Assembly: GCA_002319885.1 (NCBI GenBank)
Contig: DCFT01000115.1
Location: 1 to 13,098, forward strand
Direction of reading: 5' to 3'
DNA from: Bacteroidales bacterium UBA1797
Lineage (GTDB): Bacteria; Bacteroidota; Bacteroidia; Bacteroidales; VadinHA17
Length of the DNA stretch: 13,098 nt
Of the stretch, positions 1-6,682 are shown piece by piece. The position numbers were made by a program, and so were the translations under genes. Numbering within the stretch: the first letter of the stretch is position 1; the number at the start of each line of letters is the position of its first letter. The notes beneath the pieces were generated by a model, which was not told the DNA's origin, searched no databases, and was given only the letters and a program-made list of their open reading frames with translations.

Positions 1-372
1 AATATGACAGTTTTAAAAGAAGGGACTGTTATGATAACAGCCATTCAGGGAGGAAACAATAACTGGAATCCGGCAGTTAATATTACTCAATCTATTGTAA
101 CACTACCAACATTCGATAATATCAGATCGCTCTTCACTCCAAATAATGATGGGATGAATGACTACTGGTATATTCCTGACATTGAGCAATATGGAACAAT
201 TTCAGTACAGATATATAACAGGTTCGGCAAGTTGCTTTACAAATCTTCAGCTTATAAAAATGACTGGGATGGCACTTACAATGGGACCCCACTCCCTGAA
301 GCTGCATACTATTATATTATTAAATCATCGGAGAAAGGCCTGATCAAAGGAGTAGTAAACATTGTAAGGTAA
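1..372 (+). CDS. T9SS type B sorting (gliding motility-associated C-terminal) domain protein, 3' end only
   Basis: This is the C-terminal piece of a larger gene. The frame is open to base 1 and the stop is TAA at 370-372, so the ATG at 4 is probably internal. The visible 123 residues hold the CHU_C type signature: FTPNNDGMNDYW around residues 45-56, IYNRFGKLLY around 71-80, WDGTYNG around 89-95, and a short basic tail ending VVNIVR. In known T9SS cargo this domain directs export across the outer membrane and surface attachment. The residues before it resemble the end of an Ig-like or PKD-like repeat, but too little is present to name the functional part. A PorP/SprF-like gene starts 55 bp downstream, the usual arrangement for type B cargo, which supports the call. 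The role of the whole protein (adhesin, enzyme or gliding component) cannot be told from this window. Confidence 0.88.
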   Translation, partial: NMTVLKEGTVMITAIQGGNNNWNPAVNITQSIVTLPTFDNIRSLFTPNNDGMNDYWYIPDIEQYGTISVQIYNRFGKLLYKSSAYKNDWDGTYNGTPLPEAAYYYIIKSSEKGLIKGVVNIVR

Positions 373-427
373 CTATCCTCTGTTTAGACAAACAAAAGAA
401 ATTACGTTTAAAGATAAAAGTAAATAA

Positions 428-1339
428 ATGAAAAAGTTAATCTACATATCGATAATGCTGGCAATGCCGGTCGGGTTATTAGCCCAGCAGTTCCCATTCA
501 TGGAGGCTTATAATGTCAATTCCTTCAATATGAATCCTTCGTATGCAGGACTAAAAAGTATCAGAACATTATTCCTTGACTACCGGTCTGATTGGGCTGG
601 AATTGAAGGTGGTCCGGTAACTTGTCACATCAGCTATAACGACAGGTTAAATTCTAATGTAGGTTTGGGAGGAAGGTTCATTTATGACAAGGCCGACATT
701 TTCAAACAGACTATGCTTCTTGGAACTTATACCTATGAAGTACATATCACAGAAGAGCACTCAGTGAACTTTGGGCTTTCTGCCGGTTTCTATAAGAATT
801 CCATAGATCTGGGCAAATATTATAATGATCAGAATTATGTTCAGGATCCGGCACTGATCACCGGTACAGAGAAGTCTAAAATAAAATTTGCAACTGATAT
901 CAGCGCTTTATACAGATATAAAGATTTTGAAGGAGGAATACTCTTTTCAAATGTAATGTTCGGAACAGCAAAATACAGCAACACGGATTTTACTTACAAA
1001 CCAATGAAAAATTTCCTTTTGCATGCGTCATATTCCTACAAAATGAATGATAATTGGTCTGTTAAACCATTTGTCCTTTTTCGCGGAGGACAGAATTACC
1101 CTTCGCAGCTAGAGTTAGCTTCGGAAGTCAGCTACAAAAAGAAATTATGGGGAATGTTGTTATTCAGAACTGGGGGGATCTGGGGAATGGGATTTGGAGC
1201 CGAAGTATCCGAAGGAATACTTGTAAACTACTCATATAATCTTAGCACGAATGTGGCCCTTAATACATTCGGAAGTCACCAGATTACTCTGGGAGTAAGA
1301 TTATTCAATAAGCGAACTAACCAAATCGTAAAAAGCTGA
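428..1339 (+). CDS. PorP/SprF family type IX secretion membrane protein
   Basis: This 303-residue protein has a signal peptide (KKLIYISIMLAMPVGLLAQ, residues 2-20) and then the family's N-terminal block: NPSYAG at 36-41 and YRSDWAGIEGGP at about 52-63. The rest is alternating aromatic/polar beta strands typical of an outer-membrane barrel. It closes with a GSHQITLGVRLF-like segment, matching the usual C-terminal strand. Members of this family work with T9SS type B cargo and are needed for its surface localisation. The cargo gene ends 55 bp upstream, so the two are probably cotranscribed and act as a pair. Start choice: the ATG at 428 is the only one that gives the signal peptide. The upstream bases (aaaagtaaataa) carry no Shine-Dalgarno, as is normal in Bacteroidota. 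Many paralogues exist per genome, so I give no specific symbol. Confidence 0.93.
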   Translation: MKKLIYISIMLAMPVGLLAQQFPFMEAYNVNSFNMNPSYAGLKSIRTLFLDYRSDWAGIEGGPVTCHISYNDRLNSNVGLGGRFIYDKADIFKQTMLLGTYTYEVHITEEHSVNFGLSAGFYKNSIDLGKYYNDQNYVQDPALITGTEKSKIKFATDISALYRYKDFEGGILFSNVMFGTAKYSNTDFTYKPMKNFLLHASYSYKMNDNWSVKPFVLFRGGQNYPSQLELASEVSYKKKLWGMLLFRTGGIWGMGFGAEVSEGILVNYSYNLSTNVALNTFGSHQITLGVRLFNKRTNQIVKS

Positions 1340-1352
1340 AAGAACTGAATAT

Positions 1353-1389
1353 AATTAAAGAGGTTGCCTCAAGAGCAACCTCTTTAATT
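1353..1389. terminator. Bidirectional intrinsic terminator between convergent genes
   Basis: A perfect 15-bp inverted repeat pairs 1353-1367 with 1375-1389 around a 7-base loop (1368-1374). On the plus strand it is followed by further T bases to 1392, ending transcription of the PorP/SprF-like gene. The right arm includes the TAA stop codon of the convergent histidine kinase (1384-1386), so the same hairpin also lies at the 3' end of that mRNA. The T-rich tail is better on the plus strand than on the minus strand. Confidence 0.88.
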
Positions 1390-3057
1390 TTTATGTGTCA
1401 AGGTCAGATAGCTGTTAATAAGATTTATTAATTGGGTTTTCCCGAAAGGCTTTGCAATAAAATCATTAAATCCTTTGTCAAGAGCAGTTTCCCTGTCGTT
1501 TGTATAAGCTGTCTGTGCTATAATTATCTGGTCGGGATTAGATTTCTTTATAATAGCACCTGCAATGAATCCATCCATAACTGGCATTTTTATATCCATT
1601 AAAACCAGATCAACTTTATTTGATGAACAGATATCGACAGCTTCTTTCCCATTTACTGCTCTCATTAATACGATATCCAGTGAAGATAGGAAGTTCTTGA
1701 TCAGCATGAAATTGATATTATCATCTTCGGCTATAAGAATAATTTTTTTCCTATTATCCGTTTTTCCTTCATTAACAGATTGGAACCCGTAAACAGGTGA
1801 TATTACTGCCTGTTCATATGGTACTGTAAAATGAAAAACGGAGCCTTTCCCTTCAACAGAATCGCACCAGATTTCTCCACCCATTTTCTCAACCAATGCT
1901 TTCGACATTGTAAGCCCCAATCCGGTTCCTTTAAATGACTTTAAAATTGATCCGCCAGTTTGAAAGAAATGATCGAATACTTTATCTATTTCTTCCTTTG
2001 GAATTCCGATTCCAGTATCCGAAACAAAAAACTCAAGAAAATCATTTCGAAGGTTATATCCGAAGATGATTTTTCCTGTAAAGGTAAATTTTAGTGCATT
2101 GGACAGAAGAGCTGACATTATCTGGAGCAACCTGATTCTGTCCGTAAGTATTTTTATTTCGTCTCCTGATACTCCAATGTCGGTTTGAAGAATCAGGTTT
2201 CTTCTGGATACTTCATCTTTGAACTGCTCTGCCAATTCGTTAAAAACATCGGAGAGAAGAACCTCGTCCTTCCTTATTCTGGTCAACCCCGACTCGATGT
2301 TTGATATCTCCGCAACATTATTAATTATTGCAACTAGTTCATTGGAGCTTTCCAGAATTATGTCAAGGAATTTCTGATTATTACCTGAAGAAGGATCCTC
2401 CTTCATGAGCTGGGCGAATCCGGCAATAGCATTAACAGGAGTTTTAATTTCGTGCGAAATATTATTCAGATAGGATATTTTACGCTGTTCGTTTTTTTCA
2501 GCATTATCTTTGGCGATGGTCAGTTCTTCAAACTTACCTAAATACCCCGCAATGCTTCTAACCGGGCTAACTAATAATTCCAGGGGTTCAATGTCATCAA
2601 CATCATAATCAGCTTCTTTATCAGCAATTATTAATACGGCATTTAAAGAATTACCAGATATAACAGGAAAAGAACAAAACCTCTCAACGACTTCTGATAT
2701 ACTGTTATCTTCATTGACAGTGAACAATACTGATCCACAATTCTGAACAAATAGTTTCTTCTTATTAAATGCCTGTATCCATGGACCAGCTTTGGTTAGC
2801 TCGTAAACCTTAATGTTCTCATTACTAAATCGGTGGTTGTCAGAATGAACAATTATTTCAGTGAGTTCAAATGATTGATTTTTTTCGAATACTCTAATAA
2901 CATATCCCTTCCTGCTACCGGTCTGTTTAACAATATCATCAAGAAAAAGATGTAAAAAATCATTGAACGTTTTTGCATCATAGCTTATTAAGCGTTCAAG
3001 AGATTTACAGACTTTATCTTGCCTGATTAACTCTGATTTTGAAAAAGTTCTTGCCAT
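1384..3057 (-). CDS. Soluble hybrid sensor histidine kinase with C-terminal receiver
   Basis: This 557-residue protein has no signal peptide or membrane span. Residues about 20-170 form a GAF-like sensor region (predicted; no ligand motif recognised). A short coiled linker (about 175-195) leads to the HisKA dimerisation helix with the phospho-acceptor H202 in NISHEIKTPVNA. The ATP-binding domain shows the N box (LLSNALKF, N320), G1 (DTGIGIP, 347-353) and G2 (GTGLGL, 377-382). The receiver (about 438-555) has the acidic pair D445/D446, phospho-acceptor D488 in LMDIKMP, switch T516 and K536 in FIAKPF. All catalytic residues are present, so it should be active. No DNA-binding domain and no separate response regulator lie nearby, so it is an orphan kinase whose partner is probably encoded elsewhere. 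It is convergent with the PorP/SprF-like gene. The ATG at 3055-3057 has no Shine-Dalgarno. Confidence 0.93.
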   Translation of the reverse strand: MARTFSKSELIRQDKVCKSLERLISYDAKTFNDFLHLFLDDIVKQTGSRKGYVIRVFEKNQSFELTEIIVHSDNHRFSNENIKVYELTKAGPWIQAFNKKKLFVQNCGSVLFTVNEDNSISEVVERFCSFPVISGNSLNAVLIIADKEADYDVDDIEPLELLVSPVRSIAGYLGKFEELTIAKDNAEKNEQRKISYLNNISHEIKTPVNAIAGFAQLMKEDPSSGNNQKFLDIILESSNELVAIINNVAEISNIESGLTRIRKDEVLLSDVFNELAEQFKDEVSRRNLILQTDIGVSGDEIKILTDRIRLLQIMSALLSNALKFTFTGKIIFGYNLRNDFLEFFVSDTGIGIPKEEIDKVFDHFFQTGGSILKSFKGTGLGLTMSKALVEKMGGEIWCDSVEGKGSVFHFTVPYEQAVISPVYGFQSVNEGKTDNRKKIILIAEDDNINFMLIKNFLSSLDIVLMRAVNGKEAVDICSSNKVDLVLMDIKMPVMDGFIAGAIIKKSNPDQIIIAQTAYTNDRETALDKGFNDFIAKPFGKTQLINLINSYLTLTHKN

Positions 3058-3224
3058 TGGTTTTAACAGATAATAATAATAGTTATGTAAAAATAGGAAA
3101 CAATTGGTTATAAATAATTTATTAACTGAGCTTTAAACTGCGATAATGGTTACAATTCAAAGCTCCATAAGTTTCTAACTATAAAAGACTTAAATTTTCT
3201 CATATGCTTCTCATAGTAAATAAG

Positions 3225-3268
3225 AAAGCTTGTATGTTATTGACATACAGCTTTATTCGTTTTTTCTT
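3225..3268 (+). terminator. Hairpin with T-rich tail in gene-free region
   Basis: AAAGCT (3225-3230) pairs with AGCTTT (3249-3254) and GTATGT (3232-3237) with ACATAC (3243-3248). One base (3231) is bulged and the loop has five bases. A T-rich run follows to 3268. It has the form of an intrinsic terminator on the plus strand, yet no plus-strand gene precedes it: the kinase runs the other way. Either it ends an unrecognised short RNA, is left over from a lost gene, or is read on the minus strand as the end of the repeat-like element described separately. Confidence 0.5.
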
Positions 3269-3352
3269 TGTAGAGGAGGTAGGAATTTTTACTTTAATAT
3301 TGATTTCTTAGCTTTCAGGTCACTGCATCCTGCTGCATAGTGGAATGGGATA

Positions 3353-3371
3353 GAATATCTAACCTTGATTT
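3353..3371 (+). repeat. Intergenic motif copy A (split copy)
   Basis: The segment reads GAATATCTAACCTTGATTT. It matches the ATATCTAACCTC stretch of copy B (near 7869-7880) and the TTAACCTTGATTT stretch of copy C (near 10731-10743). About 80 bp upstream, 3260-3275 matches the hairpin-proximal half of the other copies (TTTTTCTTTGTAG followed by a GAGG). Copy A therefore looks like the same element with extra sequence in its middle. Orientation and order relative to the hairpin at 3225-3268 are as in copies B and C. The match is by eye over short AT-rich stretches, so it is tentative. Confidence 0.38.
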
Positions 3372-3546
3372 AATTTTTAAATCCGGCTTTCTGATCTTTC
3401 ATCAATGTGAATTTTGTTGACAGTTTCAGAATATTATTAATTTTGGATATTATGATAAACCTGGTTCAATATAGAGTAAAAGATAAAAAATATTGCCTCT
3501 CTTGTGACTGGTCTTTTCTCATATACTAATTAACAGCTTAGTTAAA

Positions 3547-3600
3547 ATGAAAATTTTAATTATTGGTGCCGGATCAATTTGTACTATATTGAACTGTTAA
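3547..3600 (+). pseudogene. Possible 5' remnant of a Rossmann-fold NAD(P)-binding protein
   Basis: An ATG at 3547 opens a 17-codon frame that ends in TAA at 3598-3600. Its product, MKILIIGAGSICTILNC, has a beta strand followed by GAGSI, closely resembling the first strand and glycine loop (GxGxxG) of NAD(P)-dependent dehydrogenases and reductases. The last glycine of the loop is replaced by cysteine and the frame then stops. No continuation was seen in the other two frames before nudC begins. I read it as the degraded start of a lost gene. Chance resemblance over so few residues is the main alternative. Confidence 0.35.
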
Positions 3601-3652
3601 TAAATCAATTAGCCAGCAATGCACTGTCTCATACAAGCAAACTTTCTTTGAA

Positions 3653-4477
3653 TTAGAAAATACCCTTTTCGAAAGCAGCTATTAGATCACCTGATATACT
3701 CACATCAGAGGCGTGTGTCGGCAGATTTCCTCTCGTAAACCAGCCTGCTTCCTTAATTTCCTTCTCATCAATTATTATTTGCTGTGAATCGTCGGCCTCG
3801 GCAGTAAAACCAAACATTAGAGAACCGGAGAAGGGCCAGGGCTGGCTTTTATAATATTTCAGATTTTTAATATCCAATCCAACTTCTTCTTTTACTTCTC
3901 TTACAACTGTTTCTTCTATTGATTCTCCAATATCTACATAACCGGCAATGAGTGCATAAAAATCACCTTTATAGTTTTTGCCTTTTGCCAGCAATATTTT
4001 ATTGTTGCATGTAATGGCTACAATAATTGCAGGTGATATTAAAGGAAAGATAATCAGGTTGCATTCTGGACAAACAATTGCTCTCTCATCCTTTTTCAAT
4101 TCTGTTTTGGTCCCGCATCTTCCGCAATATCTGTTATTATTGAACCATTTCATCAACTGATAACCAACTGACGCAAACCATGCAAACTCTTTGTTTTTCA
4201 GGTTGCGTAAAATAAAAATATCATGGAATTCAAATAAAGGATGATTTAAATTAGTTTCAACTAATCCAAAAAAATGATTTGAGTTGACTGAAAACAAATA
4301 AACCGGTGATTCTATATTTTCAGTGAAATCTCTTCTTCTCGGAATTTCATAATCATCTCCGGATTTTTGTAATAACACCTGATTGTCGCTGTAGCACAAC
4401 AAAAAATCTTCATCACTAATTTCTTGATATTGAAAAGATTTGTTATAGAAAATACCCGGGCTTATCTCATTTAACAT
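3653..4477 (-). CDS. nudC: NAD(H) pyrophosphatase / RNA deNADding Nudix hydrolase NudC
   Basis: This 274-residue protein has all the NudC hallmarks. A zinc ribbon has C118/C121 and C136/C139. The complete Nudix box runs from G179 through E185 to REVKEEVG (193-200), with the metal-binding glutamates E194, E197 and E198. The family tag SQPWPF follows at 211-216 and sets NudC apart from other Nudix enzymes. The family hydrolyses NADH/NAD+ to nicotinamide mononucleotide plus AMP in the cytoplasm and can remove NAD caps from RNA. Residues 1-100 form the variable N-terminal domain. Length fits the family (about 260-310). It starts 25 bp after the flavodoxin-ferredoxin gene and is probably the last gene of that minus-strand unit. 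The ATG at 4475-4477 is preceded by A-rich sequence with no Shine-Dalgarno. No truncation or missing catalytic residue. Confidence 0.95.
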   Translation of the reverse strand: MLNEISPGIFYNKSFQYQEISDEDFLLCYSDNQVLLQKSGDDYEIPRRRDFTENIESPVYLFSVNSNHFFGLVETNLNHPLFEFHDIFILRNLKNKEFAWFASVGYQLMKWFNNNRYCGRCGTKTELKKDERAIVCPECNLIIFPLISPAIIVAITCNNKILLAKGKNYKGDFYALIAGYVDIGESIEETVVREVKEEVGLDIKNLKYYKSQPWPFSGSLMFGFTAEADDSQQIIIDEKEIKEAGWFTRGNLPTHASDVSISGDLIAAFEKGIF

Positions 4478-4502
4478 GGATTTTTTTATTTTAAGTGAGA
4501 AA

Positions 4503-5303
4503 TTAAATTAAGTATACTGGCTCCTTTCGTTCTTTATACAGTTTATTCAGGCGCATTGCAGCGTCTTTAACAAGACCTGGCTTCATTGTTCTGGCTTTTT
4601 GTGGACAGTTCTTAATACAGGCACAGCAAGTGATACATTTTTCCTTATCAATCAAAGCACTATTTTCGGAATCAATAGCACCTACAGGACACCCTTCTGC
4701 ACATACCCCGCATTGAGTACAGTCTTCACTAATTGCAATAAAATCAACACTCCATAACTCTGTAACTCCCCCATAGGGATAAGCGCCTGGGAAATGTATA
4801 TCAGAAATCTGAACAATTGACGGAACGGATCGTAATTTCTTATTTATTTCAGAACCGAATAATTCTGCATGTCTTAAATCGCTTTCATCAGGACGCCCTT
4901 TGGCTGTAGGTGTTTCATCGCTGGAAAATGAATGTTCTCCGATATATGCTGCTCCGGCGATCGGTTTACATCCACATAGAGTCAGAATATCTTTAAGTTC
5001 GAGAAGTGCATTTTCATAGGCACGATTGCCATAGACGACGACGCATACTGCAGGGGTATTACGGGCTACAAAGGAATGGAGCCAATCTGTTATTAGTGCA
5101 GGCACTCTTCCCATATAAACAGGTACTGCTACAATCAATAATTCATCTGCCGATGTTTGTAATGGTTGTTTTCGTGCAGCTGGTTTGGTAATATCTATTA
5201 GTTCCACAGTGCTTTGATCAATTCCTCGGGCAATACTCTTAATAATCGCTTTTGTTGTCCCCGTAGGTGAAAAATATACAAGTTTCAGTGATTTTGTTTT
5301 CAT
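4503..5303 (-). CDS. EFR1-type flavodoxin-ferredoxin fusion protein
   Basis: This 266-residue protein fuses two electron-transfer modules. The N-terminal flavodoxin-like domain (about 7-160) has the FMN phosphate loop SPTGTTK (12-18) and VPVYMGRVP (60-68), as in flavodoxins that bind FMN at the strand ends. The C-terminal part carries two [4Fe-4S] motifs: C195-x2-C198-x2-C201-x3-C205-P and C223-x2-C226-x2-C229-x3-C233-P, with an extra cysteine at 227. The family (EFR1, also common in clostridia) is named from this architecture; its redox partner is generally not known. It is soluble and cytoplasmic: no signal peptide or membrane span. It lies between the ABM-like gene (45 bp upstream) and nudC (25 bp downstream), all on the same strand, so cotranscription is likely. 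A role moving electrons between a flavin and an iron-sulfur partner is inferred. Confidence 0.92.
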   Translation of the reverse strand: MKTKSLKLVYFSPTGTTKAIIKSIARGIDQSTVELIDITKPAARKQPLQTSADELLIVAVPVYMGRVPALITDWLHSFVARNTPAVCVVVYGNRAYENALLELKDILTLCGCKPIAGAAYIGEHSFSSDETPTAKGRPDESDLRHAELFGSEINKKLRSVPSIVQISDIHFPGAYPYGGVTELWSVDFIAISEDCTQCGVCAEGCPVGAIDSENSALIDKEKCITCCACIKNCPQKARTMKPGLVKDAAMRLNKLYKERKEPVYLI

Positions 5304-5348
5304 CAGATGCCTTTTTTTGATAATTTATTTCTACCCTGAAACATCAAA

Positions 5349-5654
5349 CTACCACTTTTTTAACTGTTGATAGAAAGTCACACTCAGGCTTCCGGGTATA
5401 GTAAGAGGCGTAAATTCATCAAACACTTTACTGTTTCGTATTTCTTCACCAATGGCTTTTACCTTTTCCATATTTTCGTAATGGTAAACAAAATACCATT
5501 CACTTTCTTTAATGCCTTTCACCAGTTCAGCATCAATAAAACCATCTTGTTTTTTCTGGAAATCATTTAAGATATCAGCTTTTGATATTAACTGTTCATC
5601 AGTTGTCGTTTCCAATGTCATAAATTTTACAAATTCAGTAATAATTGTCTTCAT
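5349..5654 (-). CDS. Small ABM-like dimeric alpha/beta-barrel protein
   Basis: This 101-residue protein resembles the antibiotic-biosynthesis-monooxygenase-like (dimeric alpha/beta barrel) fold. It has a first strand (IITEFVKFMT), a helix rich in charged residues (ISKADILNDFQKKQDGF), then IDAELVKGIKESEWYFVYHYENMEKVKAIGEEI, which has the strand-strand-helix order and the WYFVYHYEN pattern of these proteins. The end (SLSVTFYQQLKKW) would be the last strand. Members are small oxygenases, heme degraders or proteins of unknown function; nothing here fixes the substrate, and no heme-binding residue was identified. It follows the AraC-type gene after 74 bp and precedes the flavodoxin-ferredoxin gene by 45 bp. 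A candidate promoter lies just upstream. The fold call is moderately sure; the function is not known. Confidence 0.75.
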   Translation of the reverse strand: MKTIITEFVKFMTLETTTDEQLISKADILNDFQKKQDGFIDAELVKGIKESEWYFVYHYENMEKVKAIGEEIRNSKVFDEFTPLTIPGSLSVTFYQQLKKW

Positions 5655-5682
5655 AATGTTTTTGATTTAAAAGTTAATGAGA

Positions 5683-5690
5683 CAAAATTA
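5683..5690 (-). promoter_or_regulatory. Candidate -7 promoter element upstream of ABM-like gene
   Basis: Read on the minus strand, TAATTTTG is an exact match to the Bacteroidota -7 consensus TAnnTTTG. It would start transcription about 20-25 bases before the ABM-like ATG, in the 74-bp gap after the AraC-type gene. No TTTG was found at the usual -33 spacing, so it could be chance in AT-rich DNA. If real, the ABM-like, EFR1 and nudC genes would have their own promoter, which the adjacent regulator could control. Confidence 0.35.
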
Positions 5691-5728
5691 CCAGGTAACA
5701 AATTATAGAAATAGTACAAAAACGACAG

Positions 5729-6550
5729 TCAGGTTAATTTTCCAATCTGTAATATGGAATTGTTTTGATGAACAAAGGTCTTAGGTGTATTTCCTGCAAA
5801 ACGTTTGAATTCCTTAATAAAATGCATCTGATCGAAATAACCATTGTCAAAGGCTATGTCAGATAATTTCGAGTAATCGTTAAAGAGAAGTCTGTTTAAG
5901 CTTTTATGAAAGCGATTAAGAGTACTATAGGTATTAGCTGATACACCCACATATTTATTATACATACGTTCCAGGTTTCGTGTATTGATATTGTTCCGTT
6001 GACAAAATTCAGATATCTGAAGTGAATTGTCGTTTTTTTTAAGATCATAAAAAATTTTCCGGAAGTTCTCAGGAGTCTGGTCACCATTAATAAGTAGCAA
6101 GGTCAGCTCATTTTCAAGAACAGCTATTCTTGAAGTAACATCAGGGGCCTCTCTTAATTGTTCGCTAATTGTTCTTACCAGCTTGAACCCGACTTCTCTG
6201 GCTCCCAGCAATTGATTTTTAAATTCAGAAACAGGGATTTTAAAAAAAGGGTAGAATCCGTAAGGGTAAAAACAAATCCCAAGCACATCGACCTTCCCGT
6301 TTAATTTTAAGGACGCGTTCTTAAAATGATCCTGTAAACCTGAAAAGTAAACATTTTCAAGCAAATGTTCCATGCCATTCGAGCATACAGAATGAGGTGT
6401 TTCATTCAAATTGAATCTCAGGTTGATATTTCTCTGGGGAATAATCCTGTGATTAAGGTGCGCATGTTCAATATGAAGTTCCCAGAAGAATTTGATATAA
6501 TTCTTAAGTAGCGGATGTTGAACCGGGTATCGTCTTATTTCATTCTGCAT
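5729..6550 (-). CDS. AraC-family transcriptional regulator
   Basis: This 273-residue protein has an N-terminal domain (about 1-150) starting IRRYPVQHPLLKNYIKFFW and with PQRNINLRFNL at 39-49, the look of the DUF6597-type sensor found in many Bacteroidota AraC proteins. The C-terminal DNA-binding part holds two helix-turn-helix units, about 177-208 (LQISEFCQRNNINTRNLERMY) and 227-259 (LSDIAFDNGYFDQMHFIKEFKRFAGNTPKTF). The second is the well-conserved AraC signature. The ligand is unknown. It is first in a same-strand series with the ABM-like, EFR1 and nudC genes, so it probably regulates them or itself. A candidate promoter lies about 40-70 bases upstream. The ATG at 6548-6550 lacks a Shine-Dalgarno. 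Family call is sure; regulon is inferred. Confidence 0.93.
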   Translation of the reverse strand: MQNEIRRYPVQHPLLKNYIKFFWELHIEHAHLNHRIIPQRNINLRFNLNETPHSVCSNGMEHLLENVYFSGLQDHFKNASLKLNGKVDVLGICFYPYGFYPFFKIPVSEFKNQLLGAREVGFKLVRTISEQLREAPDVTSRIAVLENELTLLLINGDQTPENFRKIFYDLKKNDNSLQISEFCQRNNINTRNLERMYNKYVGVSANTYSTLNRFHKSLNRLLFNDYSKLSDIAFDNGYFDQMHFIKEFKRFAGNTPKTFVHQNNSILQIGKLT

Positions 6551-6589
6551 CTGAAATCGTATGTTCCTTTATGTTAATAAAAAGACACA

Positions 6590-6622
6590 TAAAATTATTA
6601 AGAAGAGTTTCAAAATGCAATA
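6590..6622 (-). promoter_or_regulatory. Candidate promoter of AraC-family gene
   Basis: On the minus strand TATTG (6618-6622) is followed after exactly 20 bases by TAATTTTA (6590-6597), one mismatch from the Bacteroidota -7 consensus TAnnTTTG and with the usual -33/-7 spacing. It would give a 5' leader of about 30 bases. The same spacing and a similar -7 word occur before the MFS gene. Short AT-rich words make a chance match possible. Confidence 0.3.
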
Positions 6623-6682
6623 AATCATATTCAATATTTTTTCAATCCTGAATATTTTGAGATCCTTCTTTAAATAAATTCA

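Larger units (their letters stand above)
3058..3652. other. 595-bp AT-rich intergenic region between hybrid kinase and nudC
   Basis: No intact gene was found on either strand. It should contain the promoter of the histidine kinase (minus strand, near 3058-3180), but I could not find a clear -7/-33 pair. It also holds a hairpin with a T-rich tail at 3225-3268, a split copy of an intergenic motif (about 3260-3275 and 3353-3371) that recurs elsewhere in the window, and an 18-codon remnant at 3547-3600. The 3' end of the nudC transcript also lies here, without a convincing terminator. The mixture suggests a decayed region where a gene was lost. Confidence 0.6.

Noticed and set aside
3270..3285. 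GAGGAGGT as a strong Shine-Dalgarno for a hidden gene
   Set aside because: No start codon at suitable spacing opens a frame longer than a few codons, and Bacteroidota rarely use such sites; it is better explained as part of motif copy A.
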